From a virus: a stretch of 54,439 nucleotides of DNA. This document shows positions 44,837 to 52,541 of the stretch, piece after piece. A program made the position numbers and the translations under genes. Under the pieces are notes generated by a model. It was given only the letters and a program-made list of their open reading frames with translations, ran no database searches and was not told where the DNA came from. Where the stretch lies: positions 1 through 54,439 of IMG/VR virus record IMGVR_UViG_3300025674_000054, one strand, 5' to 3'. The stretch's first letter is position 1. Each line of letters starts with the position of its first letter.

Positions 44837-45766
44837 ATGGTAAACCAATTATTAGTAACATTAGTTAATTCTGTATTAGGATCAGGCAAGGCAACTGCTA
44901 GAAACAACTACGCATACCATTGTCCCTTTTGCCATCACCATAAACCTAAATTAGAGGTTAATTTAACAGAAAACCGTGAAGGGAAAAACCCTTGGCATTG
45001 TTGGGCTTGTGATGCTAGAGGTACTACTATATATAATTTATTTAAACAACTTAAAGTAGAAGCTAAAAAATTTAGTGAACTCAAATCATTAGTTAAAACT
45101 TCTAAATCCATAAAAGAAACACAAGTTGTTAGTAGTGTTACATTACCTAATGAATATATTAGTTTATATAACGGTGATAATAGCGGGATAATGGCTAGGC
45201 ACGCGCTGGCATACTTAAAAAAGAGAAACATCAGTAAACACGATATACTCAAATATAATATAGGGTATTGTAAAGAAGGGTTATATAAAAATATGATTAT
45301 ATTACCGACTTACAATAAAGACGGAAATATAAATTATTATATCGCCCGCTCATTTGAAAAAGAACCATATATAAAATATCGTAACCCACCAGCAAGTAGA
45401 GATATAATTCCAAATGAACATTTAATTAATTGGAATATACCAATTATATTATGTGAAGGAATGTTTGATGCAATTGCTATTAAACGAAATGCAATACCAT
45501 TATTAGGAAAAAATATTCAAAGTAACTTAATGAAAAAAATAGTTACTTCTGTAGTAGATAAAATTTACATTGCGTTAGATAGGGATGCAATTAAACAAGC
45601 TTTAAAATTCTGTGAAAGATTAATGGCGGAAGGAAAAGAAGTCTATCTTGTAGATTTACAAGATAAGGACCCGAGTGAAATGGGTTTTAAAAATTTCACT
45701 AGACTTATACAAAAAACAGTTCCACTAACCTATTCTAATCTATTGGAACAAAAACTAGCTTTATGA
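44837..45766 (+). CDS. 61: DNA primase, T4 gp61/DnaG-like
   Basis: A 309-residue primase. The zinc-binding domain has C29-x2-C32 (YHCPFCHHH) and C55-x2-C58 (WHCWACDARG). The Toprim core has E207 (ILCEGMFDAIA), D248-R-D250 (IYIALDRDAI) and D278 (LQDKDPSEMG). It makes RNA primers for lagging-strand synthesis at the phage replisome. It is compact, like T4 gp61 (342 aa). It abuts the upstream gene and overlaps the PD-(D/E)XK nuclease gene by 4 bp. Confidence 0.9.
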   Translation: MVNQLLVTLVNSVLGSGKATARNNYAYHCPFCHHHKPKLEVNLTENREGKNPWHCWACDARGTTIYNLFKQLKVEAKKFSELKSLVKTSKSIKETQVVSSVTLPNEYISLYNGDNSGIMARHALAYLKKRNISKHDILKYNIGYCKEGLYKNMIILPTYNKDGNINYYIARSFEKEPYIKYRNPPASRDIIPNEHLINWNIPIILCEGMFDAIAIKRNAIPLLGKNIQSNLMKKIVTSVVDKIYIALDRDAIKQALKFCERLMAEGKEVYLVDLQDKDPSEMGFKNFTRLIQKTVPLTYSNLLEQKLAL

Positions 45767-46530
45767 TCAAAAAATCATATGATAGAATACTAGAGGTCTC
45801 AAATGACCACAAACAAATAACTCTACCAGATTCACGTTACTATAGACGTAATGGAGAGTATTATCCATCTATAACTTATGTTCTAAATTGTTATCCTAAA
45901 GGCAAACATTTTCAAGATTGGCTTAAAAAAGTAGGTTATAGCGCAGATTGGATTGTTAAAAAGGCATCTGAAGAAGGTACAGCAGTACATGAATTAATAG
46001 AAGAATATTTCGAAGGTAAAGAAATGAATTTTCTAAACGATTATGGTAATCCTAAAATGAATCCTGAAATATGGAGAATGTTTTTACGTTTTGTAGATTT
46101 TTGGGAAACATATAAACCTACATTGATAGAAACAGAAGTACATTTATTTAGTGAAGAACTTAAAGTAGCAGGTACTTGTGATTTGATTTGTGAAATTGAT
46201 GGTGTGTTATGGGTTATCGATTTTAAGACAAGTAATCATCTCCAAACAACTTATGATTTACAAGGTGCTGCCTATGCTCAATGTTATAAAGAATGTTTTG
46301 GTAAAGAAGCTGAACGTATAGGGGTATTATGGTTAAAATCAAAATCTAGAGGAAAAGATAAATCCGGAGTTAGATTAAAGGGTAAAAACTGGGAGATTTA
46401 TGAATCACCAAGATCCCAAGAAGAAAATCTTGACATATTTAAATCAGTAAAAAGAATTTTTGATCTAGAAAATCCAAAACATAAACCAGCTACTACTTCA
46501 TTTCAAACAACAGTGAAAAGAACAGTTTGA
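45763..46530 (+). CDS. PD-(D/E)XK nuclease, RecB/Cas4-like
   Basis: A 255-residue protein with the RecB-family nuclease motifs: GTAVHELIEEYFEGK (H76), E125 in IETEVHL, GTCDLICEIDG (D140), VIDFKTS (D153, K155) and DLQGAAYAQCY (Q167, Y171). It is a metal-dependent DNA exonuclease or endonuclease. Position after the primase suggests a role in replication or recombination, perhaps end processing, or host DNA degradation. I see no cysteines forming an Fe-S cluster, so it is not a Cas4 in the strict sense. Confidence 0.88.
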   Translation: MIKKSYDRILEVSNDHKQITLPDSRYYRRNGEYYPSITYVLNCYPKGKHFQDWLKKVGYSADWIVKKASEEGTAVHELIEEYFEGKEMNFLNDYGNPKMNPEIWRMFLRFVDFWETYKPTLIETEVHLFSEELKVAGTCDLICEIDGVLWVIDFKTSNHLQTTYDLQGAAYAQCYKECFGKEAERIGVLWLKSKSRGKDKSGVRLKGKNWEIYESPRSQEENLDIFKSVKRIFDLENPKHKPATTSFQTTVKRTV

Positions 46531-46543
46531 TATTTATAATAAA
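46531..46543 (+). promoter_or_regulatory. Late-type motif TATTTATAATAAA directly at a start codon
   Basis: Exact 13-mer ending immediately before the ATG at 46544. If it is a promoter the transcript would be leaderless, which makes this the most telling copy. Confidence 0.6.
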
Positions 46544-46918
46544 ATGGAACCTAATCAAATTCAAAAAATTGCAAACAAAGTATACCCTAAAATTAGGGCT
46601 CACTATGGTTTAGGTAAAAAAGAATATCCACAAATTGAAGTTCACAAAAATATTTTAGTTAGATTAACAGGCGAACCAGAAGCTGAAGGTGAACCTGCTG
46701 ATGCTGAATTTGATAGAAAAGAAAATAAGTTATTCCTATATTCAGATTATAATGATAGTGTTGAAGATGTAATTAGGGGAATTATACATGAATATATACA
46801 TTATTTACAATCTGGATCTTGGATGAAAAGATACTACAATATGGGTTATACTTATGGCAATCACCCATATGAAATTGATGCTCAAAAAGCTGAGGAAGAT
46901 TGGAAGAAATTCGTGTAA
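46544..46918 (+). CDS. Small zinc-metallopeptidase-like protein
   Basis: A 124-residue protein with an H-E-x-x-H motif (IIHEYIHYLQSG, about 86-97) and a downstream Glu in HPYEIDAQKAEEDW that could be the third ligand. The fold seems to be a minimal metallopeptidase. The same plan, HEMIHHIQ then EKEAYVRGN, occurs inside the 964-residue polyprotein downstream. There is no signal peptide. A late-type motif touches the start codon, suggesting late expression. The substrate is unknown. Confidence 0.65.
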   Translation: MEPNQIQKIANKVYPKIRAHYGLGKKEYPQIEVHKNILVRLTGEPEAEGEPADAEFDRKENKLFLYSDYNDSVEDVIRGIIHEYIHYLQSGSWMKRYYNMGYTYGNHPYEIDAQKAEEDWKKFV

Positions 46919-46921
46919 AAA

Positions 46922-46953
46922 TTTGGCTACCCAAGTAACCTTTCGTATATTTA
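46922..46953 (+). promoter_or_regulatory. Hairpin fused to a Bacteroidota-type promoter
   Basis: TTTGGCTACCCAAG (46922-46935), with TTGG and CCAA able to pair, followed by TTCGTATATTTA (46942-46953); TTTG-N20-TATATTTA as at 361, 3545 and 3972. It stands between the metallopeptidase gene and the operon from 46983. Confidence 0.6.
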
Positions 46954-46982
46954 CCCTGTAAATGAGTAAAAAAATAAAGGTT

Positions 46983-47249
46983 ATGTCAATTTTAAGTAAA
47001 AAAATCAAAAATTTAAAAGAAGGAGATAAATTCATCTTTACCTATGGTGATAAAGATTATGAATTTTATTGTCATTCATATTCAGAAAATTTTGGTCCTA
47101 GTTTCTCAATCCATGAAGCTGGTAGTTTTTTAGGTAGATCAATGAATGTTGATAAAGTTACTAAAAAGTATATCACATTATATGATTATAATTTATTTTC
47201 AGTTAGATCATCATTTAAAATTCCAATTAACTCAATAGAGATTAAGTAA
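46983..47249 (+). CDS. Small hypothetical protein, 88 aa
   Basis: Begins MSILSKKIKNLKEGDKF. I prefer this start over the in-frame ATG at 46962 because it has the AATAAAGGTTATG context seen at 3609, and because 46962 would leave almost no leader after the promoter. The product is beta-rich with many aromatic residues (DYEFYCHSYSENFGPSFS), compatible with a small barrel. No family is recognised. First gene of the 46983-49049 operon. Confidence 0.6.
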   Translation: MSILSKKIKNLKEGDKFIFTYGDKDYEFYCHSYSENFGPSFSIHEAGSFLGRSMNVDKVTKKYITLYDYNLFSVRSSFKIPINSIEIK

Positions 47250-47716
47250 TGAAAAAAATAGTTTATCTTCACGGTTTAGAAAGCAAAGCAGGTGGTCCTA
47301 AGGTTGATTTCCTTGCTACTAAAGGTATGGTTTATGCCCCTGAGATGGATTATGAAACATTAGATTTAGAAGAGTTAATGGGTAAAATTGGTAAACCTGA
47401 TATAATTATAGGTTCTAGTATGGGTGGTTATATTGCCGATATATTAGGATCTCAATTGGGAGTAGATGTTTTACTGTTTAACCCTGCTTTGCATAGTAGA
47501 AGTATTGAGTTTGATTTTGATGGTGGAACTGGTTATGGAAATAAAAATTATAAACGTACTATTATTTTAGGTACTGAAGATGATGTTATAAATCCTGAAG
47601 TGACCAAAAAACTATGGCCAGTTTATGATAATTCTGCTAAATTTGAGGAAATAGAGGGCATGGGTCATAGAACGTCACTTGATGTGTTTGTTAATATGTA
47701 TAATAAACATGCTTAA
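47249..47716 (+). CDS. YqiA-like alpha/beta-hydrolase (esterase)
   Basis: A 155-residue small hydrolase of the UPF0227/YqiA type: YLHGLESKAGGPK at the N terminus, the nucleophile elbow G-S-S57-M-G, LLFNPAL, the acid D112 in LGTEDDVINPE and H140 in EGMGHR. The triad is complete, so esterase activity is expected. It is shorter than YqiA (about 190) because the lid region is reduced. Its start overlaps the preceding stop by one base. The substrate is unknown; it lacks the L-x-E leader of the genes that follow. Confidence 0.8.
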   Translation: MKKIVYLHGLESKAGGPKVDFLATKGMVYAPEMDYETLDLEELMGKIGKPDIIIGSSMGGYIADILGSQLGVDVLLFNPALHSRSIEFDFDGGTGYGNKNYKRTIILGTEDDVINPEVTKKLWPVYDNSAKFEEIEGMGHRTSLDVFVNMYNKHA

Positions 47717-47718
47717 TT

Positions 47719-48252
47719 ATGATCAAGTTAGTAGATCTTCTTAATGAAATAGATATACCTAAGAATGAATGGAAACCTATTTCTAAAGATGAATTAAAGG
47801 GTATTGAAAAACAAATTCTAGATTTAATTAATACAGCTTATGGACCTATTGGTGGTCATCCTAACTATAAATCTGTAGATGATTTAGTAGGTTCTGAATA
47901 TCAAGTAATCGATTTAGATAGTGATCCTGAATTAGATGCTGTTACAGTAACTAAACAAAGATCAGGAGGTACAAAACATGTTGGAATAGGTCATGATAAT
48001 TCAAGCCCAGCTAAAAGAGCAACTATAACTCGTACAATTGATAAATTAGATGAACCTGGAAATTATATAGAAGCATCAGGTGCTATTGAAGGTATCTTAC
48101 GTAAAGCAGGAGTAGTACAAGTTACAGATGAAGAAACTATTCGTAAAGCTTTAAAAGGCAAAGAAATAGAAATGCATAGTGATGGTTCTTACGATAGAAT
48201 CTTAGGTGGTAAAAAATATAAAAAAACAATGTTTGGAATTCCAAGAGTATGA
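47719..48252 (+). CDS. Phage protein with a 10-residue LxE leader, candidate capsid-targeted protein
   Basis: A 177-residue protein whose first ten residues MIKLVDLLNE (then I) parallel the leader of the next gene and the 10-residue capsid-targeting sequences of T4 internal proteins. The mature part has ILDLINTAYGPIGGHP, LDSDPELDAVTVTKQ, KHVGIGHDNS and a basic end (DRILGGKKYKKTMFGIPR). I remember similar proteins annotated as hypothetical or acetyltransferase-like in other phages but see no acetyl-CoA motif. Overlaps the next gene by 4 bp. Confidence 0.5.
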   Translation: MIKLVDLLNEIDIPKNEWKPISKDELKGIEKQILDLINTAYGPIGGHPNYKSVDDLVGSEYQVIDLDSDPELDAVTVTKQRSGGTKHVGIGHDNSSPAKRATITRTIDKLDEPGNYIEASGAIEGILRKAGVVQVTDEETIRKALKGKEIEMHSDGSYDRILGGKKYKKTMFGIPRV

Positions 48253-49049
48253 TAAGTTTAATGCAATTATTAAAAGAAGCACAAGGCGAACCTAAAGCCA
48301 TTATATTAGCAGGAGCACCTGGAGCAGGTAAGGGGTTTATCTTACGTGGTCTAGATTTAGGAGGTTTAAAAGTATTAAATGTAGATAATATTTTTATTGA
48401 AAAATTAAAACAGGCTAATGTCAGTTTGGATTTAAAAAATGCTACACCTGAAGAAAGAAGTGAGCAAGCAAAACAAATGGCGGCAGCTAATAAAGAGTTT
48501 AAAGGTGAATTACAAAATGTAATAGATGGTAAACAATCATTTATATTAGATGGAACGGCAGCTTCAGTTAAAACAACAACTAAATTAAAGGATGAATTAG
48601 AAGAAGCGGGATATGATGTATTTATGCTTTATGTTTATACTGATTTAGAACGTTCACTAATGCAAAATCAAGATAGATTTGAAAAATCAGGTGGTGAAGA
48701 TAGAAGTTTAGCACCTGCTATTGTAATGCGTACTTGGCTATCAGTAACTAAAAATTGGGCACCTTATAAAGAAATGTTTGGTAATAATTTTGTTTCCGTA
48801 GCTAATACATTAGAAGATGAAAAATTAAAAGATGTTGCTGATGTAATTAAAAAATATTTAGACCCATTTAAACCAACAGGAACTAAACCTAAAACAGCAG
48901 CTCAACAAGCTAGAAGTGATAAACAAAAGGCTGAAACAAATGCCCAAATACAAGCTTTATTAAGTGATGATGGAGCTAAAGAAATTATAGATGGTTCTGT
49001 ATCTAAAGAAGAAGCACAATCTAAAATTAAACAATTTTTATCTAAATGA
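48249..49049 (+). CDS. P-loop kinase / zeta-toxin-like protein with LxE leader
   Basis: A 266-residue protein. Leader MISLMQLLKE10|A11, then a Walker A at 22-29 (GAPGAGKG, with Gly in place of the last Ser/Thr), a strand ending in D46 (LKVLNVDNIF) and SFILDGTAAS near 97-106, as in AAA_33 or zeta-toxin type kinases. The C-terminal 60 residues are a charged helical tail. The substrate could be a nucleotide or sugar nucleotide; zeta toxins phosphorylate UDP-N-acetylglucosamine. The leader suggests packaging into the head. Overlap of 4 bp on both sides. Confidence 0.65.
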   Translation: MISLMQLLKEAQGEPKAIILAGAPGAGKGFILRGLDLGGLKVLNVDNIFIEKLKQANVSLDLKNATPEERSEQAKQMAAANKEFKGELQNVIDGKQSFILDGTAASVKTTTKLKDELEEAGYDVFMLYVYTDLERSLMQNQDRFEKSGGEDRSLAPAIVMRTWLSVTKNWAPYKEMFGNNFVSVANTLEDEKLKDVADVIKKYLDPFKPTGTKPKTAAQQARSDKQKAETNAQIQALLSDDGAKEIIDGSVSKEEAQSKIKQFLSK

Positions 49050-51940
49050 GTTTAGTAAATGAGTTAGTAAAAGGGTTATTACCTGAAGAAGAAAAAAAGG
49101 TAGTAGCAGTATATGGAGGTGGTTTTAAACCACCAACTAAAGGTCATTTTGAAGTTGTAAAACAAGCAATTAAAGAAAATCCTAATATTGATGAGTTTGT
49201 TATTAACATAGGTGGTAAAGCTAGAGATGGTGTTACACCTGAAGAATCAATTCAAATTTGGGATATCTACAAACAATACCTCCCAGTTTCAGCTAACATT
49301 AATATCCAATATAGTAGTACTCCTCCTATAAAGGCAACTTATGATTATGCTAAAAACCACCCTGATGAAGAAGTATTATTTATTTTAGGTGCTAGAGAAG
49401 GTAATGAAGATGATTTTAAAGATATATCTTCTAGAACTAAATCTTTAGATAAATATCCTAATTTAAATTTACGTACTATAGTAACCAAAGGAGGTGTATC
49501 TGGTACAGCGGCTAGAAATGCTGGTAAAATAAGCAAAGAAAAAATAAGACCATTCCTACCAGATGAATTAAAAGACGAAGAAGTAGAAGAAATTTACCAA
49601 ATGGTATCTGATAAAGTAACTGAAAATATAAGTGAAAGTAAACAGGTTGGTACTTTATATCATTATACATCAGCTAATGGATTAAAGGGTATACTTCAAT
49701 CTAATAGTATTAAAGCTTCTGAGGAATACTATTTGGGTAATGATTTATATTTTGTATCTTTTACTAGAAATAAAAATTTCCATAAAAAAGGTTCAGCATT
49801 TGATGTTTCAATGGATTATAGAATTGCATTAGATGGTAATAAATTATCTAATAAATATAAAATTACACCTTTTGCTTATATACCTGGATGGAATTACAAA
49901 GACAATTGGGAATATGATTGGTTAGATGACGAGCCAGAAAGTGTGGTAAGGGATTTTTTAAATGCTTCTGGAGATTATGATGAACAAGAAGAAAGAATAA
50001 ATTTTAAAAAACCAGGTAGTTCAATAACTAATATAAAAGATTATATTTTAAAAATAGATAAGGTATCTGAATTAACTGAAGGTAGAAAAAAGAAAAAAGA
50101 TCCTAAAAAAGGTACAGGTAAAAAACCAGAAGGTTCAGGACGTAGATTATACACAGATGAGGATCCAAAAGATACAGTTGGTATTAAATTTAGTACTAGA
50201 CAAGATATAGTAGATACTTTAAATAAAAAATCATTTAAAGCTAAATCACATGCTAGACAATCTCAAATTATTAATTTAATTCATCAAAGAACTAGAGCAG
50301 CTTATAACAGAGCTAAAGATCCTAAAGTTAAAAAACGTTTAAAAACAGCTTTAGACTATATTACTAAACGTAAAGAAGCATCTAAAAAGAAAACACAACG
50401 TTTGAAAAATTTAAAAGAAAATGCTACCTATTCTCAACACATAGACATAATTGAAAAAATAGCTGAATTAACTAACTATATGATAGAAAGTGGTTTAAAT
50501 ATTGAACCACTACCTAGTATGGAATTTATAGATGGGGATACAGAAAATGCTAAAGATTTTTTCGGTAAAACAGCATATTACGATCCCAATAAACAACATA
50601 TTGTTTTATATACTGAAGGTAGACATCCTAAGGATATATTACGTTCATATGCACATGAAATGATACATCATATCCAGTATTTAGAAGATAGATTACATAA
50701 CATCACTACTACAAATACTAATGAAGATGAAGATTTAGATGCTATTGAAAAAGAAGCATATGTAAGAGGTAATATGACATTTAGAAATTGGACAGATTCA
50801 ATTACAGGTGATAAGTTAGAAGAAAATTTAAACAATCCTAATTTAACAAAGCAATTAAAAAATTATATAGAGGATTACACAGATATTAATATAAATTTAT
50901 TAAAAGACCTACTTAAAATAAAAAATAAATATCCTAAACAATTAGACCCTAGAGTTGGAGGTAATAAATTTGGATATAGAGGTACTACATTTAGTAAAGA
51001 GTTTATAGATAAATTAAAAGTGAAATCTAAGGTTAATGGAGTAACAGAATATGAAGTTCCTCCTAATTTAAAAATTAATTCAAGAGGAAAAAGAGGTTTT
51101 TTAAGTTTTTCAACAGATGAAGAAGTAGCAAAGGGATTTGGACACTATTCAGGATATGTAGATTATAAAAAATCAGATGATAGAGTAGGGGGATATGTAA
51201 AAGTATCTTTAGATAATCCTAACTTTATTATCCATCCAGATTATATGGGAGAACTTTCTAAAGATATGGAATATTCTAAAGATAATGAAAAAGAAACTTT
51301 ATATGTAGGTAATTCTTTTACACCCGAAAGTATATTTGTTATTGATAAAGATATATATGATACTTTAACAGAAGGTAAGAAAAAAGATCCATTTGGTTTA
51401 TTAGCATATGCTCAAGAATTAGGTCGTTTAAGAGAGGAAGAAAGCGAGTATAAAGTTTATTTAGATATGGATGGTGTATTAGCTGATTTTGATCAACGTT
51501 TTAGAGATATATCTGGAATGGAACCTAAAGATTTTGAAAATAAATATGGTACAAAAGAATTTTGGAATCTTATAGACGAAGAAAATAAAATTAAATTTTG
51601 GGTTGGTATCCCCGTAATGTCAGGTGCTGCTGATTTAGTAGATGCTGTTAAAGATTATAATTATGAATTATTAACATCACCATCATCTAAAAAGCAATCT
51701 TATTTAGGAAAAATACTTTGGGTAAAAAATCATACAGGTGACGTGTTTCCCTCAAAACCTCGTATTAACTTTAAGAAAGCAAAAGAGAAACACCTTGTTA
51801 AACCACAGCTAGCAAAAACAGATATTCTAATAGATGATAGAGAAGATACTATTGGAAGGTGGAATGCATCAGGTGGTACTGGTATAGTGTATAAAAGTAT
51901 AGGTCAGGTATTAGGTGATCTAAAAAAATTAGGTTTATGA
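49046..51940 (+). CDS. Multi-enzyme polyprotein: nucleotidyltransferase, H-Y-T ART-like, basic module, metallopeptidase-like, ADP-ribosyltransferase-like, HAD nucleotidase
   Basis: A 964-residue protein. Domains in order: 15-197 cytidylyltransferase/NMNAT-type (GGFKPPTKGHFEVV; GVSGTAAR); 198-345 a TLYHYTSANGLKGIL ART-like fold; 346-458 a Lys/Arg-rich module (GSGRRLYTDEDP, KSHARQSQIINLIHQR); 459-635 metallopeptidase-like (SYAHEMIHHIQ, AIEKEAYVRGN); 636-776 ADP-ribosyltransferase-like with Y-R645-G, F-L-S-F-S-T and E748-K-E750; 798-964 HAD 5'-nucleotidase (VYLDMDGVLADF, DILIDDRED). (L/I)-x-E sites at 14, 197, 345, 458, 776 and 797 fall at the linkers. It may be cleaved by the prohead protease and delivered with the DNA. 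Confidence 0.7.
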   Translation: MSLVNELVKGLLPEEEKKVVAVYGGGFKPPTKGHFEVVKQAIKENPNIDEFVINIGGKARDGVTPEESIQIWDIYKQYLPVSANINIQYSSTPPIKATYDYAKNHPDEEVLFILGAREGNEDDFKDISSRTKSLDKYPNLNLRTIVTKGGVSGTAARNAGKISKEKIRPFLPDELKDEEVEEIYQMVSDKVTENISESKQVGTLYHYTSANGLKGILQSNSIKASEEYYLGNDLYFVSFTRNKNFHKKGSAFDVSMDYRIALDGNKLSNKYKITPFAYIPGWNYKDNWEYDWLDDEPESVVRDFLNASGDYDEQEERINFKKPGSSITNIKDYILKIDKVSELTEGRKKKKDPKKGTGKKPEGSGRRLYTDEDPKDTVGIKFSTRQDIVDTLNKKSFKAKSHARQSQIINLIHQRTRAAYNRAKDPKVKKRLKTALDYITKRKEASKKKTQRLKNLKENATYSQHIDIIEKIAELTNYMIESGLNIEPLPSMEFIDGDTENAKDFFGKTAYYDPNKQHIVLYTEGRHPKDILRSYAHEMIHHIQYLEDRLHNITTTNTNEDEDLDAIEKEAYVRGNMTFRNWTDSITGDKLEENLNNPNLTKQLKNYIEDYTDININLLKDLLKIKNKYPKQLDPRVGGNKFGYRGTTFSKEFIDKLKVKSKVNGVTEYEVPPNLKINSRGKRGFLSFSTDEEVAKGFGHYSGYVDYKKSDDRVGGYVKVSLDNPNFIIHPDYMGELSKDMEYSKDNEKETLYVGNSFTPESIFVIDKDIYDTLTEGKKKDPFGLLAYAQELGRLREEESEYKVYLDMDGVLADFDQRFRDISGMEPKDFENKYGTKEFWNLIDEENKIKFWVGIPVMSGAADLVDAVKDYNYELLTSPSSKKQSYLGKILWVKNHTGDVFPSKPRINFKKAKEKHLVKPQLAKTDILIDDREDTIGRWNASGGTGIVYKSIGQVLGDLKKLGL

Positions 51941-52512
51941 GCAAAGATAATGTCTTAAAAAAGCAATTTCAAGAAAAAGATGTACAACGTTTACGTAATT
52001 TAATAACTGGTAAACATGGTGCTAAAACACGTTCTAGTGTTGGTTTCTCTAAAGCAGATGAATTTTATGCCGAAGGTGACATTTGGGAAGCAGATGGCCG
52101 TACTTGGACTATCAAAGATGGTATTAAACAAAATATAACAAAGCTAGATAAAGCTAAAAAAGCACATATTATGCCTTTACTTTGCCCTAAATGTAGCAAA
52201 GTAATGAAAAAACGAAACGATAAACCTGCTTACAATTTACATAAAATGTGTTTTGATTGTGTTGCTAAAATGGAACATCAAATTAGATTAGATGGTAAAT
52301 GGGAAGATTATACTAATAAGCTTCATAATCAGCAAATTGACCATAATTTAGAAGAATTTAAAGCTTTTATAGAAGAAAAATTGGTAGAATCAAATAATTC
52401 ATTTGTATCAGAAGATGGAGATGTTGAAAAGTGGGTAGGTAAACTAGATAAAGAAAAAGTAAAAGAATATGTAGATTCAGTAGTTGAATATGCTAATTCA
52501 CTTAAAAAGTAG
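51937..52512 (+). CDS. Phage zinc-ribbon protein, unknown function
   Basis: A 191-residue protein. The N-terminal half is basic (KKQFQEKDVQRLRNLITGKH) with WEADGRTWTIKDGIKQNIT near 53-71. A zinc ribbon follows at about 83-114: C-P-K-C and C-F-D-C. The C-terminal part is a helical, acidic segment. It looks DNA- or protein-binding. It lies between two candidate packaged proteins, overlapping the polyprotein gene by 4 bp, but has no LxE leader. Confidence 0.6.
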   Translation: MSKDNVLKKQFQEKDVQRLRNLITGKHGAKTRSSVGFSKADEFYAEGDIWEADGRTWTIKDGIKQNITKLDKAKKAHIMPLLCPKCSKVMKKRNDKPAYNLHKMCFDCVAKMEHQIRLDGKWEDYTNKLHNQQIDHNLEEFKAFIEEKLVESNNSFVSEDGDVEKWVGKLDKEKVKEYVDSVVEYANSLKK

Positions 52513-52519
52513 CTTTATA

Positions 52520-52532
52520 TATTTATAATAAA
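52520..52532 (+). promoter_or_regulatory. Late-type motif TATTTATAATAAA
   Basis: Exact 13-mer, 9 nt before the start at 52542. Confidence 0.6.
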
Positions 52533-52541
52533 CACTCTATT

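Noticed and set aside
46962-46982. Upstream start for the 46983 gene
   Set aside because: It would start only 9 nt after the promoter box, and the conserved AAAGGTTATG context marks the later ATG.
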